Assembly (NCBI GenBank): GCA_038235165.1
Contig: JBBSUG010000010.1
Span: 1 to 64,000 of the forward strand
DNA length: 64,000 nucleotides
Direction of reading: 5' to 3'
Origin: GCA-002050365 sp038235165
GTDB lineage: Bacteria > Acidobacteriota > Blastocatellia > Pyrinomonadales > Pyrinomonadaceae
Below are positions 45,587-54,769 of this stretch, piece after piece (within the stretch, counting starts at the first letter, position 1; every line of letters begins with the position of its first letter). The notes below the pieces were generated by a model. That model ran no database searches. It saw nothing but the letters and a program-made list of their open reading frames with translations, and had not been told where the DNA came from. A program made the position numbers and the translations under genes.

Positions 45587-48500
45587 ATGAAAAAAGATTC
45601 CTTTTCGACTAAGCTCTACCGAACCTTGGAGAATGCTTCTCTAATTGAAGCCAAACCGGGCGTGCGTTCGCGCCGTTTGATTCAAATTTCCGAAGACTAT
45701 TTGGAAAAAATTCTGCACGAAGTTCGGAAGAAACTAACCGAAGGTTTGTCCAGTGCGGCGGAAAAGTTGCTTTCCAACACGCTCGATAACTATTCACACA
45801 CGCCCGACAATCAGGCAAAACTTCATCAGCTGCTTTCATTTGCACTGGAGACTCAGGGCAATTATCAGGAAAGTTTGAAGATCATCGAAAAATATGACGA
45901 TGAGGAGTCGCTCGACGAACTCGATCTGGAACATCGTCTTTTGGTCATCACGCAGTTAGCGATTTCGCTCAATAATACGAACGAACACCCGAAAGCGGTC
46001 GCTCTGCTCAACTACGCGCTCGGAGAAGCCGAAGCCGAACATCTCAAACAATTTTACGGCGGAATATATGTTGCGCTGTCGCGGGTTTACCGCAAACTCA
46101 ATGAGCTGATCATCTCCCGCGATTACGCGGAAAAGGCACTGAATTCTTTCCGCGAACAGGGCAACTGGTACGGTATGGCGGAGAGTTATCAGGCTATCGC
46201 CATCACTTATTATCAAGAGGGCAATAACGAAAAATCAATCGAATATTTTCAACTCGGCATAAAGATCATCGGCGAACGCTCCGCACCGTATTTGCTCGGC
46301 AAAATTTACTCTGATATGTCTGGGTCGTATTGTCTGCTGCGGCGGGCGCAGGAGGGCATTGCCTGTCTTGAAAAGTCAATTAAATTTTTCGATCAGACCG
46401 AACACAAACTCAATTCCGTTATTGCTTACAATAACCTCGGAATGAATTTGATGCAGACGGGCGACTGGAAACGTGCCGAAGCGATGATGAAACGCGCTTT
46501 GGAGATCGCCCGTGAAGCCAACTATTCGCACGTCGCCGGAATTTTGGATTCGATTGGCGAATTGAAACTGATGCGTGGTGAACTCGACGAAGCCGAAGAA
46601 CTGCTCGAACAAAGCGTCAGTTTTGCTAAAGAGGTCAAAAATGATTGGTACACCGCCCACGCGCTGCACAACTTGGCGCGATGTCTGCTGTCACAGGAAA
46701 AACACGAACAAGCCGCCGCCGCCGCCGATGAAGCATTTAATCTCGCCAATCGCATCGGCGAAAAACAAACGATCAACACGGCGGTTTTAGTTCTGGCGGA
46801 AGTTGATCTGCAAAAAGGCAATTTTGAAAGTTGTGAAGACAAGCTGCAGAAAATCGAAGAAACCAATCCGAAAACAGATTACTTGGTGCTTGGAAACATT
46901 CAGAGAATTCGCGGGTTGATCTCTTTGAAAGCAGGCGACGAAGAATTGGCAGTTCACCATTTCCGGCGCGGACTGACAATTTTTGAAACGGCGGAAGACC
47001 TGTATCACAAAGCCCTGCTGCATTATTTAATCGGCGCGACGCTTTCCGCCACACAGCCGCAAAAAGCTATCAAACACTTGATTTCCGCCGGTGAAATCTA
47101 TCGTAAACTCGGTATTGAGCCGATTTGCAAAGACATCGAAGCAAAAATTGAAAAACTCAAAAAGGCTGAAAAAACCATACTCTCCGACAGCGGCGACAAA
47201 AGTGTGACCACCGTTAGTTCGCAGCTTTTGATGCTCCGGCTGGCGGAAGCAACCGCTTCGCGTGAATTGATTTTCCGCGAACTCGTCGCCATTTTGCAGC
47301 AGGAAAGTCGGGCGCAAAAAATTATTATCGCCGAAATAGACGAAGAAAAAAGATTCCACCCGTTTATCACGCACGGCTACGCCCCGAACGAAAGTATGCA
47401 GATGGTCGCCAAAATTCAGGAGGCGCATCTTAAAAATGAACTCGATAAGTTCTGCAAAGCTAAAAACGTGCAAGTGTTTCAGCTTCGCGCACCGAGTTCA
47501 AAACCCGCGTTCCTACTGGTTGCGCCGCGTTCGGAAGCGATTTTGGAAAACGGCAGTTCGCTTCAGCCTTTACTGCGCGTCGTCGAACTCGGAATGGACG
47601 TTTGCGCCCTGCGCGATAAAGACAAATATCAACACGACGAACAGGAAGTAAGTCCATATACTTCCAACAGTCTGATGCCCGGATTTATTCACTCTTCCCC
47701 GGCGATGACTTCCCTCGTCGAAGAGGTTTACAAAATTCGTTCGTCGGACGTAACGGTTTTGGTAACGGGCGAATCGGGAACGGGTAAAGAACTCGTTTCG
47801 CGGGCGATTCATACGGTTTCGAGCCGCAAAGACAAGATTTTTATCCCGTTTAACTGCACCGCCGTTCCGAAGGAATTAGCCGAAGGGCATCTGTTCGGCT
47901 ATCGCAAGGGCGCATTTACGGGTGCGGTGACGGACTCGCCCGGAATGATTCGAGCGGCGGACGGCGGCACACTCTTTCTCGATGAAGTCGGCGATTTGCC
48001 GCTCGACGTGCAGCCGAAATTATTACGTTTTTTGCAGGAGGGCGAAGTTCAGCCGATTGGCGAGCGCAAACCGATCAATGTTGACGTGCGCGTCATCGCC
48101 GCGACCAATATGCCGCTCGAAGAAAAGGTCGCCGACGGCAGCTTCCGCGAAGATTTATATTATCGGCTAAACGTCATCCGCCTGCGCGTTCCGCCGCTGC
48201 GTGAACGTCGCTCGGAAATTCCGCCAATCATCAGTTATTACCTCAACCATTATTCATCGCGGTTCGGCAAACGCGATCTGACGATCACGCCGCAGACTAT
48301 TGATTTGATGATGGTCGGCAATTGGGATGGTAATGTGCGCCAGCTTTGCAATGAAGTTCAGCGGATTGTCGCCCGCGCCGAAGACGGCGAAAAAATTACG
48401 CCCGCCCATCTTTCGCCCGAACTCGTCCGCGATGTCAAAGCACTGGGTCAGCAAAATTTAACCGGAAACGTCCAGCCGATTGCTTCTTACAACAACACGT

Positions 48501-48691
48501 TTTCAACCTTCAGTGCCGGTTCGCACGTCGGCACACTGGAAGAAGCGGTGAGCGAACTCGAAACCCAACTTATCAAAGAAGCGTTGACGCGCCACGAATG
48601 GAATATCTCCCGCGCCTCCAGCGAACTCGGCGTAACCCGCCGCGGTTTGTATATGAAAATTGCCCGCTACGGCATTGATAAAGCGGCTTAA
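45587..48691 (+). CDS. TPR-containing sigma-54-dependent transcriptional activator
   Basis: This 1034-residue regulator has ~12 TPR-like helical repeats (about 50-520; for example YNNLGMNLMQTGDWKRAEAM, AHALHNLARCLLSQEKHEQA), a GAF-like or linker region (about 540-680), and an AAA+ domain. The AAA+ motifs are Walker A GESGTGKELVSRAIH, the intact sigma-54 loop GAFTGA, and GGTLFLDEVGDL. A C-terminal Fis-type helix-turn-helix follows (NISRASSELGVTRRGLYMKI). TPR-fused activators usually sense protein partners. A GTG lies just before the chosen ATG. It is divergent from the glucosidase gene by ~200 bases. Confidence 0.92.
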   Translation: MKKDSFSTKLYRTLENASLIEAKPGVRSRRLIQISEDYLEKILHEVRKKLTEGLSSAAEKLLSNTLDNYSHTPDNQAKLHQLLSFALETQGNYQESLKIIEKYDDEESLDELDLEHRLLVITQLAISLNNTNEHPKAVALLNYALGEAEAEHLKQFYGGIYVALSRVYRKLNELIISRDYAEKALNSFREQGNWYGMAESYQAIAITYYQEGNNEKSIEYFQLGIKIIGERSAPYLLGKIYSDMSGSYCLLRRAQEGIACLEKSIKFFDQTEHKLNSVIAYNNLGMNLMQTGDWKRAEAMMKRALEIAREANYSHVAGILDSIGELKLMRGELDEAEELLEQSVSFAKEVKNDWYTAHALHNLARCLLSQEKHEQAAAAADEAFNLANRIGEKQTINTAVLVLAEVDLQKGNFESCEDKLQKIEETNPKTDYLVLGNIQRIRGLISLKAGDEELAVHHFRRGLTIFETAEDLYHKALLHYLIGATLSATQPQKAIKHLISAGEIYRKLGIEPICKDIEAKIEKLKKAEKTILSDSGDKSVTTVSSQLLMLRLAEATASRELIFRELVAILQQESRAQKIIIAEIDEEKRFHPFITHGYAPNESMQMVAKIQEAHLKNELDKFCKAKNVQVFQLRAPSSKPAFLLVAPRSEAILENGSSLQPLLRVVELGMDVCALRDKDKYQHDEQEVSPYTSNSLMPGFIHSSPAMTSLVEEVYKIRSSDVTVLVTGESGTGKELVSRAIHTVSSRKDKIFIPFNCTAVPKELAEGHLFGYRKGAFTGAVTDSPGMIRAADGGTLFLDEVGDLPLDVQPKLLRFLQEGEVQPIGERKPINVDVRVIAATNMPLEEKVADGSFREDLYYRLNVIRLRVPPLRERRSEIPPIISYYLNHYSSRFGKRDLTITPQTIDLMMVGNWDGNVRQLCNEVQRIVARAEDGEKITPAHLSPELVRDVKALGQQNLTGNVQPIASYNNTFSTFSAGSHVGTLEEAVSELETQLIKEALTRHEWNISRASSELGVTRRGLYMKIARYGIDKAA

Positions 48692-48693
48692 TT

Positions 48694-48721
48694 ATGGATT
48701 CCAAATTCCAAATTCCAAATT
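48694..48721. repeat. Heptamer tandem repeat
   Basis: GATTCCA followed by two AATTCCA copies and AATTTTT, directly after the stop of the TPR regulator. Confidence 0.65.
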
Positions 48722-48767
48722 TTTACAAACCAGGCACAATTAACAAGCAATTATTTACTACGCCGGT

Positions 48768-48835
48768 AAGTAAAAAAGCAAAATGGTGAGTTAAGTAATG
48801 TTATTTTCCCAACTCACCATTTTGCTTTTTTACTT
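48768..48835. terminator. Perfect 25-bp inverted repeat, bidirectional terminator
   Basis: Arms 48768-48792 and 48811-48835 are exactly complementary (the inner part is GCAAAATGGTGAGTT) around an 18-nt loop. A6 and T6 tracts near the ends let it serve both the TPR regulator (+) and fadD (-). Confidence 0.85.
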
Positions 48836-48848
48836 TTTACTTTTGCCT

Positions 48849-50711
48849 TCATCCCCGCTCCGCATCGCTGTAAATTTTTTCGATTACCGGGCGATATTTA
48901 TCGCTGACGACGCGGCGTTTGATTTTTAGCGTCGGCGTTAATTCCCCGCCTTCGACCGTCAATTCATTTTCGAGCAATGCGAATTTTTTAACTTTTTCGT
49001 AGCGGGAGAGTTTTTTGGTCAATTCGTCAATTTGTCTTTCAATCAGATTGATGATGCGTGCGTCACTGCAAAATTCGGCGGGTGTTTCGATGGCGAAATT
49101 TTTGTGTTTGGCGTAGCTTTCAAGCTGTTCGAAATTAGGCACGATCAGCGCAGCGGGAAATTCCCGCGAATTGCCGACCAACACGACCTGACTGACAAAA
49201 CGTGAACCTAAAATCATCTGTTCAATCGGTGCGGGAGCGATATACTTGCCGCCCGAAGTTTTGAAAAGTTCTTTTTTGCGGTCGGTTATTTTCAAAAAAC
49301 CGTCGCTGTCAATCGTCCCGATGTCGCCGGTTTTAAACCAGCCGTCGAAGGTAAAAACTTCGCGCGTCGCTTCCGGTTTGTTGTAGTAGCCGAGCATCAC
49401 GTTCGCGCCCGAAACCTCAATTTCGCCGTCCTCGGCAAGCCTAATTTCGACGTTGCGAATCGGTTTTCCAACCGTTCCCAAACGCATTCCCATCGGTGTA
49501 TTCGACGTGACCACCGGCGAAGTTTCGGTCAACCCGTAGCCCTGCATAATCGAAATGCCTGCACCCGTAAAAATCAAATAAATTTCGTCGGACAGTGCCG
49601 CGCCGCCGGCAATGCAAAAACGCAGTTTTCCGCCGAAAAATTCGCGCAGTTTTGAGAATACGATCCGGTCGGCAATGCTGTGTTTAACGGCGAGCAGACG
49701 CGGCACAACCCGTCTCTTTTCGGTGAGCAGCGCGTATTCTTTGCCGACTTCAATCGCCCAGTCGAAAACCATTTCTTTGGTGCGGCTCTCCTGCGCGGCT
49801 TTAACTTTCGCTTTGGCGTAAACTTTCTCGAAAATTCGCGGTACGCCGACAAAAATCGTCGGGGCGACTTCGCGCAGATTATCCGCCGCTTTGTCAATTG
49901 ATTCGGCGTAATAAACAGCCATCCCGTTCAAAATGTAAACGTACATTCCCGAACGCTCGAAAACGTGCGACAGCGGCAACACCGAAAGCGCTCTATCCTT
50001 AGACGAAAAACTGTATTCTACGCCGGCACTGATAACGTTTGAGATCAAATTGATGTGCGTCAGCATCACGCCTTTCGGTTCGCCCGTCGTTCCGGAGGTG
50101 TAAATCAGTGTCGCCACATCGTGCGGTTCGACTGCTTTTGATAAATTCTTAATTAGTTCCGGGTCTTCTGCCTTGAGTTTCGCACCTTCATTTTCCAATT
50201 CCGCCAGCGACAGCGTGTTTTCATCTGCCCCCCCCGCCGCATCGAACAAAATAATATTTTTCAGCGTCGGACAATTATCGAGATTTTCTTTAATGCGCTC
50301 CAAACTTTCTTTATTCTGCAGAAAGAAAATTCGCGCCCCGGAATCATTAATGATGTATTCGACCGCTTCCGGCGCAAGCGTCGTGTAAACCGGCACATCA
50401 ACAAAACCGGCAAATTGACAACCGACATCGGTCAACGTCCATTCGGGCGAATTCGGTGCTAAAAGAGCGACTTTTTCGCCTTTTCGCAATCCGAGCGCGT
50501 ACAGCCCGAGCGCGATATTCTCGCCGCGCGCAATCATTTCCCCGGATGAAATACCCCGCCATTCACCCTCGCTTTTGAAATTCAAAGCATCGGCGCGATT
50601 ATGTTTTTCCGCCGCCCCAGCAAAAAGTTCAGCCAGTGTTTTCGGCTCATCGGCAGACAACGAAAGATGTTTGACGACCTGCTTGGTAAAGTTTTTGGTT
50701 TCGCTTTGCAT
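48849..50711 (-). CDS. fadD: Long-chain fatty acid-CoA ligase
   Basis: This AMP-forming ligase activates fatty acids to acyl-CoA. The 620-residue protein has the P-loop motif LIYTSGTTGEPKGVMLTH, GYGLTETSPVVTSNT, and GWFKTGDIGTIDSDGFLKITDRKKELFKTSGG read as consecutive conserved boxes. Length and order fit the FAA1-like long-chain class. A TetR regulator gene lies 72 bases upstream, with a FadR-type operator ahead of it, so expression is probably induced by fatty acyl-CoA. A run of eight G (coding strand; C8 at 50228-50235) lies in a variable Gly/Ala region. Confidence 0.94.
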   Translation of the reverse strand: MQSETKNFTKQVVKHLSLSADEPKTLAELFAGAAEKHNRADALNFKSEGEWRGISSGEMIARGENIALGLYALGLRKGEKVALLAPNSPEWTLTDVGCQFAGFVDVPVYTTLAPEAVEYIINDSGARIFFLQNKESLERIKENLDNCPTLKNIILFDAAGGADENTLSLAELENEGAKLKAEDPELIKNLSKAVEPHDVATLIYTSGTTGEPKGVMLTHINLISNVISAGVEYSFSSKDRALSVLPLSHVFERSGMYVYILNGMAVYYAESIDKAADNLREVAPTIFVGVPRIFEKVYAKAKVKAAQESRTKEMVFDWAIEVGKEYALLTEKRRVVPRLLAVKHSIADRIVFSKLREFFGGKLRFCIAGGAALSDEIYLIFTGAGISIMQGYGLTETSPVVTSNTPMGMRLGTVGKPIRNVEIRLAEDGEIEVSGANVMLGYYNKPEATREVFTFDGWFKTGDIGTIDSDGFLKITDRKKELFKTSGGKYIAPAPIEQMILGSRFVSQVVLVGNSREFPAALIVPNFEQLESYAKHKNFAIETPAEFCSDARIINLIERQIDELTKKLSRYEKVKKFALLENELTVEGGELTPTLKIKRRVVSDKYRPVIEKIYSDAERG

Positions 50712-50738
50712 CGGTTCTCAAATTCCAGAGATCAAATT

Positions 50739-50781
50739 TCAGATTCCAGATTTTTACTCCAATTTGGAATCTGGAATCTGA
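50739..50781. repeat. Heptamer-type palindrome between tetR and fadD
   Basis: TCAGATTCCAGATT (50739-50752) pairs perfectly with AATCTGGAATCTGA (50768-50781). The same 7-base units occur in mfd and after atpE. Confidence 0.7.
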
Positions 50782-50783
50782 GG

Positions 50784-51398
50784 TTAATTCATCACGCCGC
50801 CGAAAAATACCTTCAAAACTTCGTCAGCCATCGGTTTCAAGGCGTATGATTTTTTTGACAAAATCCAGTTCGTGACCATCTCGTCGAGTGCGCCGTAAAG
50901 GATTTTTGCGCCGATCACCGACTTTATATCGCTGCGGAAAACTCCTGATTTTTGTCCTTCTTCAATCGTTTGCTGAATAATTTTCAGATAATCGGCAAAA
51001 CCGGCGGCAGAAAATTCCTCCATAAACTTGGTCGAACCGCGCAGTTCGATTTGAAAAACAATCGCCAGATCGCGGTCGGCACCGAGTTTTTCCAAATGCA
51101 GTTCGGCAATCCGCTGCAACCGTCCATCAGGCGTCTCTATTTCGGCAATCTCGCGCTTCCCTTCGCTGATAAAATTTTCCATCGTCCGGTCAAAAATCGA
51201 ATGCAGAATCTCCTCTTTGCTCTTGAAATAAAGATAAACCGTGCCGTCGGCAATTCCCGCCGCGCCCGCAATATCGGCGACTTTTGAATTAAAATAACCG
51301 TTCTGCGCGAAAACTTTGATCGCCGCACGCACAATCGCCTCGCGTTTATCAACCACGACGGCGCGACCTTGACCATTTAAACGAACTACACGGGGCAT
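50784..51398 (-). CDS. TetR-family repressor, FadR-like (fatty-acid responsive)
   Basis: The N-terminal helix-turn-helix (about 18-65; IVRAAIKVFAQNGYFNSKVADIAGAAGIADGTVYLYFKSKEEIL) is typical of TetR. The 204-residue length and the C-terminal region resemble the Bacillus FadR (YsiA) branch, which is released from DNA by long-chain acyl-CoA. It is first in an operon with fadD. A FadR-type palindrome lies at the start of transcription (51477-51494), so it probably represses its own operon. This function is inferred from context plus operator, not proven. Confidence 0.88.
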   Translation of the reverse strand: MPRVVRLNGQGRAVVVDKREAIVRAAIKVFAQNGYFNSKVADIAGAAGIADGTVYLYFKSKEEILHSIFDRTMENFISEGKREIAEIETPDGRLQRIAELHLEKLGADRDLAIVFQIELRGSTKFMEEFSAAGFADYLKIIQQTIEEGQKSGVFRSDIKSVIGAKILYGALDEMVTNWILSKKSYALKPMADEVLKVFFGGVMN

Positions 51399-51476
51399 AT
51401 TGATTTCAAAACTTGGATTTTGGTTTTTGGATAGAAGAAATGATTTGTATCGGAAATCCGCCGCCCAAAAAGATTA

Positions 51477-51494
51477 TGAATGAATCCTCATTCA
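51477..51494 (-). promoter_or_regulatory. FadR-type operator palindrome
   Basis: TGAATGAATCCTCATTCA has perfect 7-bp arms and a 4-nt centre. It matches the form of the Bacillus FadR box (TGAATGA, four bases, TCATTCA) as I recall it. It lies just downstream of the predicted start of the tetR-fadD transcript, where binding would block elongation. Confidence 0.75.
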
Positions 51495-51507
51495 GTTTTC
51501 TTTTAAG

Positions 51508-51535
51508 GTTATAACAGAATAGACGTGAAAATCAA
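51508..51535 (-). promoter_or_regulatory. Promoter of the tetR-fadD operon
   Basis: On the minus strand TTGATT (51535-51530) and TATAAC (51513-51508) are 16 bases apart. Transcription would begin near 51501, immediately before the operator. Confidence 0.55.
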
Positions 51536-51631
51536 CAAAAAGTTTACGAAAGATCAATTTTTATTCGGCAAAAGCAAAATGCGATTTTGGAAACAAATCC
51601 AAAATCGCAAATTTAAACTCTAAAATTAAGA

Positions 51632-51716
51632 TGGCGGAGAGAACAGGAGTCGAACCTGCATAGGCTTACGCCCGGTAGTTTTCAAGACTACTGCAATACC
51701 ATTATGCGATCTCTCC
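51632..51716 (-). tRNA. tRNA-Ser (anticodon TGA), CCA encoded
   Basis: The 85-nt gene has acceptor GGAGAGA/TCTCTCC with encoded GCCA end, anticodon arm GTAGT-CTTGAAA-ACTAC (anticodon TGA, reads UCA), a long variable arm (around CGGGCGTAAGCC) as in serine tRNAs, and T arm GCAGGTTCGACTCCTGT. Confidence 0.95.
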
Positions 51717-51820
51717 GCACGAAGGCGGCGGAAGTTAAAAATATAGCGTAAATTTGATTGAGAAACAAATCAAAGCCATAAATTCGTCTGCATCCTTGCT
51801 TACGCGCAGATTTACACCTT

Positions 51821-52804
51821 TTATTTAGCGACGGTAATCTCCCGCATCGTCGCATTGTAGCCGCCGTTTTCAACTAAATTGTCCGACTTGTCAACGAGTT
51901 CGGCTTTGACGGTGTGTTTTCCGTCAGCTAAACCAGCTAACCAAATCGGCGACCACTTATCAATGTATTTCGGTTCACCGCCGTCAACTGAATATTTTAC
52001 GCGGTATTCGCCGCCGTCGCCGACCAATTTTGCGTTTGAAAGCCAGAAATCAATCATAATCGCCTCGGCATCCGCACCCTTATATTCACCTTTCGGACGG
52101 CTGTAAGTCAGCAGCGGTTTACCCGCGTCAACTGCGCCCGCCGTGCTTTCTTTCATCTCTTTGGCTTCGGGCGGAGTTGAAGTGTTGGCGTTCGACATCA
52201 TTTGATTGGTGTTGGTTGTCGCCGGTTTGGTGGTATCCGCGCCGCCGTTTTTAACCGTAAATTTGACCATTTGAAACGCACCGGCGTTTTTGTAGCTTTC
52301 GTGCCACGGACGCGACGGGAAAACGCGCAGCGTATGTTCGCCATCCGCCACATTTTTCAGCTCAAACTCCTGATCGAGATTGTAATATGCTTCATACGGC
52401 TGATTGTCTAAGATGACGTGGATATGATTTCCCATTCCGGTCTGCGGGTCTTTCATCGGTTTATAACCCATCAATTCGCCGCCGAGGTTGAGCTTGACTT
52501 TAACGGTCGAACTGCCGACGGTCGCGCCGACGGTCGGTTCAATAAATTTTAAAACCGGGAATGCTTTATCCTGATTGCCGCGTGCCGCCATCATATCCAC
52601 TATATTTTGCGGTCGCGGAGCTTCTGACACTCCTTCACCCGTCGCTTTCTTTTCGCCCTCGCCTTCCGTTTTATGATTAACAGTGTTGCTAATGTCTTTA
52701 TTTTCACCGGTATAACCGCCGGGATTCACTTGGGTCGGTTCTTTTTGGCAAGCCGAAAAAACGGCTAGTACAGCTACAAACACAAAAAATTTTGTCAATT
52801 TCAT
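51821..52804 (-). CDS. Lipoprotein with two Ig-like/beta-sandwich modules
   Basis: The N-terminus has a lipobox (VFSAC, cysteine at residue ~19), so it is probably an envelope lipoprotein. An acidic/polar linker is followed by a first beta module (about 80-185; GNHIHVILDNQPYEAYYN, ADGEHTLRVFPSRPWHESYK), a Thr/Asn-rich linker, and a second module (about 215-325; ADGKHTVKAELVDKSDNLVENGG). Both modules end in a 'DGxHTxxxxxxD/R' style strand, suggesting internal duplication. Function unknown; binding or structural. Confidence 0.75.
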   Translation of the reverse strand: MKLTKFFVFVAVLAVFSACQKEPTQVNPGGYTGENKDISNTVNHKTEGEGEKKATGEGVSEAPRPQNIVDMMAARGNQDKAFPVLKFIEPTVGATVGSSTVKVKLNLGGELMGYKPMKDPQTGMGNHIHVILDNQPYEAYYNLDQEFELKNVADGEHTLRVFPSRPWHESYKNAGAFQMVKFTVKNGGADTTKPATTNTNQMMSNANTSTPPEAKEMKESTAGAVDAGKPLLTYSRPKGEYKGADAEAIMIDFWLSNAKLVGDGGEYRVKYSVDGGEPKYIDKWSPIWLAGLADGKHTVKAELVDKSDNLVENGGYNATMREITVAK

Positions 52805-53294
52805 AATTTCTTTTCTAAATTTGGTTTTTACTGAAGCAGACGAATTTTCAAAGTAAAAACGATTTCTCCGATGTGCAATTTTATTTTTTACTAATTGTAT
52901 AACTTCAAATGTAAATAGTAACTAAGTTTTGGCATTTGGCAAAGCGTTGACAAAATATCTGTGCAACGAAAAGCACGGCGCAAGATAGAACACCCATTGA
53001 AAGAAAATTTTCAGAAAACTATACAAACAACGAAAATTTATTTTGCTTGCTCACAAATTGAATGATTCTTTTTGAGTATCCGTCTTTGTTCCCGTGATAT
53101 TCTACCGCCGCAGGAGATGTTGTCGCCCGTGTGGAGCGGAGCGATAATCGCTTATTGTTTGCGCGAATTCGGCTTTAACCTTTGCAAATCGGTTGAAAAA
53201 TGAGAAAATCCCTGTTTACGGCGAAATCTGCATTTTTGAATTAATATTACACTCTATAAAAATCAGGTTCGGCGAGTCGGACGATAATCAGCCA
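52805..53294. other. Divergent intergenic region
   Basis: About 490 AT-rich bases between the lipoprotein gene and meaB. The meaB frame is open upstream to a TTG at 53193, but that segment does not resemble the family. A TTGACA at 52947-52952 has no matching -10. No gene, RNA or repeat was recognised. Confidence 0.5.
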
Positions 53295-54239
53295 ATGCAA
53301 AACTCTGAAATTTTAGAAAAACTTTTTATCGGCGACCTGCGGGCGGTGGCGCGGGCGATTACGAAAGTCGAGAACGGGACGAGTTCCGCCGCCGAAATTA
53401 TGAAGGCTGTTTTTCCGAAAACGGGAAATGCTTTAATTATCGGCATCACGGGTGCGCCGGGAGCGGGGAAATCTTCGCTCGTTGATAAATTGGCGATGTT
53501 CTACCGCAATCAAGGCGAGAAAATCGGCATCGTTTGTGTTGATCCGTCAAGTCCGTTTTCGGGCGGCGCGATTCTCGGCGACCGCATCCGAATGCAGACG
53601 CTCGGTTTGGACAAAAATGTTTTTATCCGTTCGATGGCGACGCGCGGCAATCTCGGCGGTTTGTCGCGGGCGACGGTTGACGCAGCGGCGATTTTAGACG
53701 CAGCGGGTTACGATAAAGTCATCATCGAAACAGTCGGTGTCGGGCAGGACGAAGTTGAAGTTGTCAAAGCAGCGGATGTTTCCGTCGTCGTTCTCGTTCC
53801 GGGAATGGGCGACGATATCCAGGCGATCAAAGCCGGCATTATGGAAATCGGCGACGTTTTCGTCATCAATAAAGCCGACCGCGACGGCGTTCTGCGAACC
53901 GAAAAAGAACTCGAAGCACTGCTCAGTTTGGCGCACCGCCCGGATTTCTGGCATTCGCCGATTGTCAAAACCGTGGCGACCGAAGATAAAGGCATCGAAG
54001 ATTTATCGAAAGCCATCGAAAGTTATCACGATTTTTTAAAACAGGGCGAAAATCTCGAACGCCGCACCGCGATTGCAAAGTGGAGGCTGCTCGAAATTTT
54101 ACAGGAGAAACTCCTGGCGAATATTTTGAGCAAAGACGGCACGAGTGAGAGATTAGATGAATTGGCGCAGGAGATTGCGGAAAAGAAAACCAATCCGTAT
54201 TCGGCAGTCGAGGAAATCTTAGAACGAATAGGCAAATAA
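53295..54239 (+). CDS. meaB: Methylmalonyl-CoA mutase-associated GTPase
   Basis: MeaB is a G3E-type GTPase that loads and protects the cobalamin cofactor of methylmalonyl-CoA mutase. The 314-residue protein (start at 53295) has Walker A GAPGAGKSSLVDKLA, the switch region VDPSSPFSGGAILGDRIRMQ, ETVGVGQDEVEV, and the guanine motif NKAD (VINKADRDG). The methylmalonyl-CoA epimerase gene follows 90 bases on, so this is part of the propionyl-CoA to succinyl-CoA route. The mutase itself is not in the window. Confidence 0.96.
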   Translation: MQNSEILEKLFIGDLRAVARAITKVENGTSSAAEIMKAVFPKTGNALIIGITGAPGAGKSSLVDKLAMFYRNQGEKIGIVCVDPSSPFSGGAILGDRIRMQTLGLDKNVFIRSMATRGNLGGLSRATVDAAAILDAAGYDKVIIETVGVGQDEVEVVKAADVSVVVLVPGMGDDIQAIKAGIMEIGDVFVINKADRDGVLRTEKELEALLSLAHRPDFWHSPIVKTVATEDKGIEDLSKAIESYHDFLKQGENLERRTAIAKWRLLEILQEKLLANILSKDGTSERLDELAQEIAEKKTNPYSAVEEILERIGK

Positions 54240-54329
54240 CAACTCCTGCTTTCAGGACACTTAAGTTTATGTGCCGATCAAACCACCTTAAAAACTCGTA
54301 AGAATATTGACGAGAATTTTAGAAGAAAA

Positions 54330-54740
54330 ATGAAAATAAATCATCTCGGCATTGCCACCAAAGGAATTGACGAAGCGTTAAAGTTTTGGGAAAACGCACT
54401 CGGTCTCGAAAATGTTCACACGGAAACGGTTGAAGACCAAAAAGTTCGCGTGGCGATGCTGCCGATTGGTGAATCGAGAATCGAACTGCTCGAAGCGACT
54501 TCGGAAGATTCGCCAATTGCCAAATTTCTAGAAAAACGCGGCGGCGGCATTCATCATATCGCCGTCGAAGTTGAAGATATAGAAGCGAGTCTGGCGAAAC
54601 TAAAAGCAGAAGGGATGCGTTTAATAGACGAAAAACCGAGAATCGGCGCGGAAGGCTGTCTGGTCGCTTTTGTGCATCCGGCGGCGGCGAACGGGGTTTT
54701 GCTCGAATTGGTTCAAAGTAAAAATATAGAAAAAGTTTAG
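54330..54740 (+). CDS. mce: Methylmalonyl-CoA epimerase
   Basis: This VOC-fold metalloenzyme interconverts (S)- and (R)-methylmalonyl-CoA. The 136-residue protein has the metal ligands expected for the family: His in MKINHLGIA, His in GGGIHHIAVEV and Glu in GVLLELVQ. KTxxDxxVRVAML-type spacing (DQKVRVAMLPIGESRIELLE) is also present. It lies just downstream of meaB, strengthening both calls. Confidence 0.94.
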   Translation: MKINHLGIATKGIDEALKFWENALGLENVHTETVEDQKVRVAMLPIGESRIELLEATSEDSPIAKFLEKRGGGIHHIAVEVEDIEASLAKLKAEGMRLIDEKPRIGAEGCLVAFVHPAAANGVLLELVQSKNIEKV

Positions 54741-54769
54741 AATTTAAGAGTTTAATAGAGGAAAATTTA

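Noticed and set aside
53193..53294. Longer start for meaB (34 extra codons from a TTG)
   Set aside because: The extra residues do not look like a MeaB N-terminus; the ATG at 53295 gives the standard family start.
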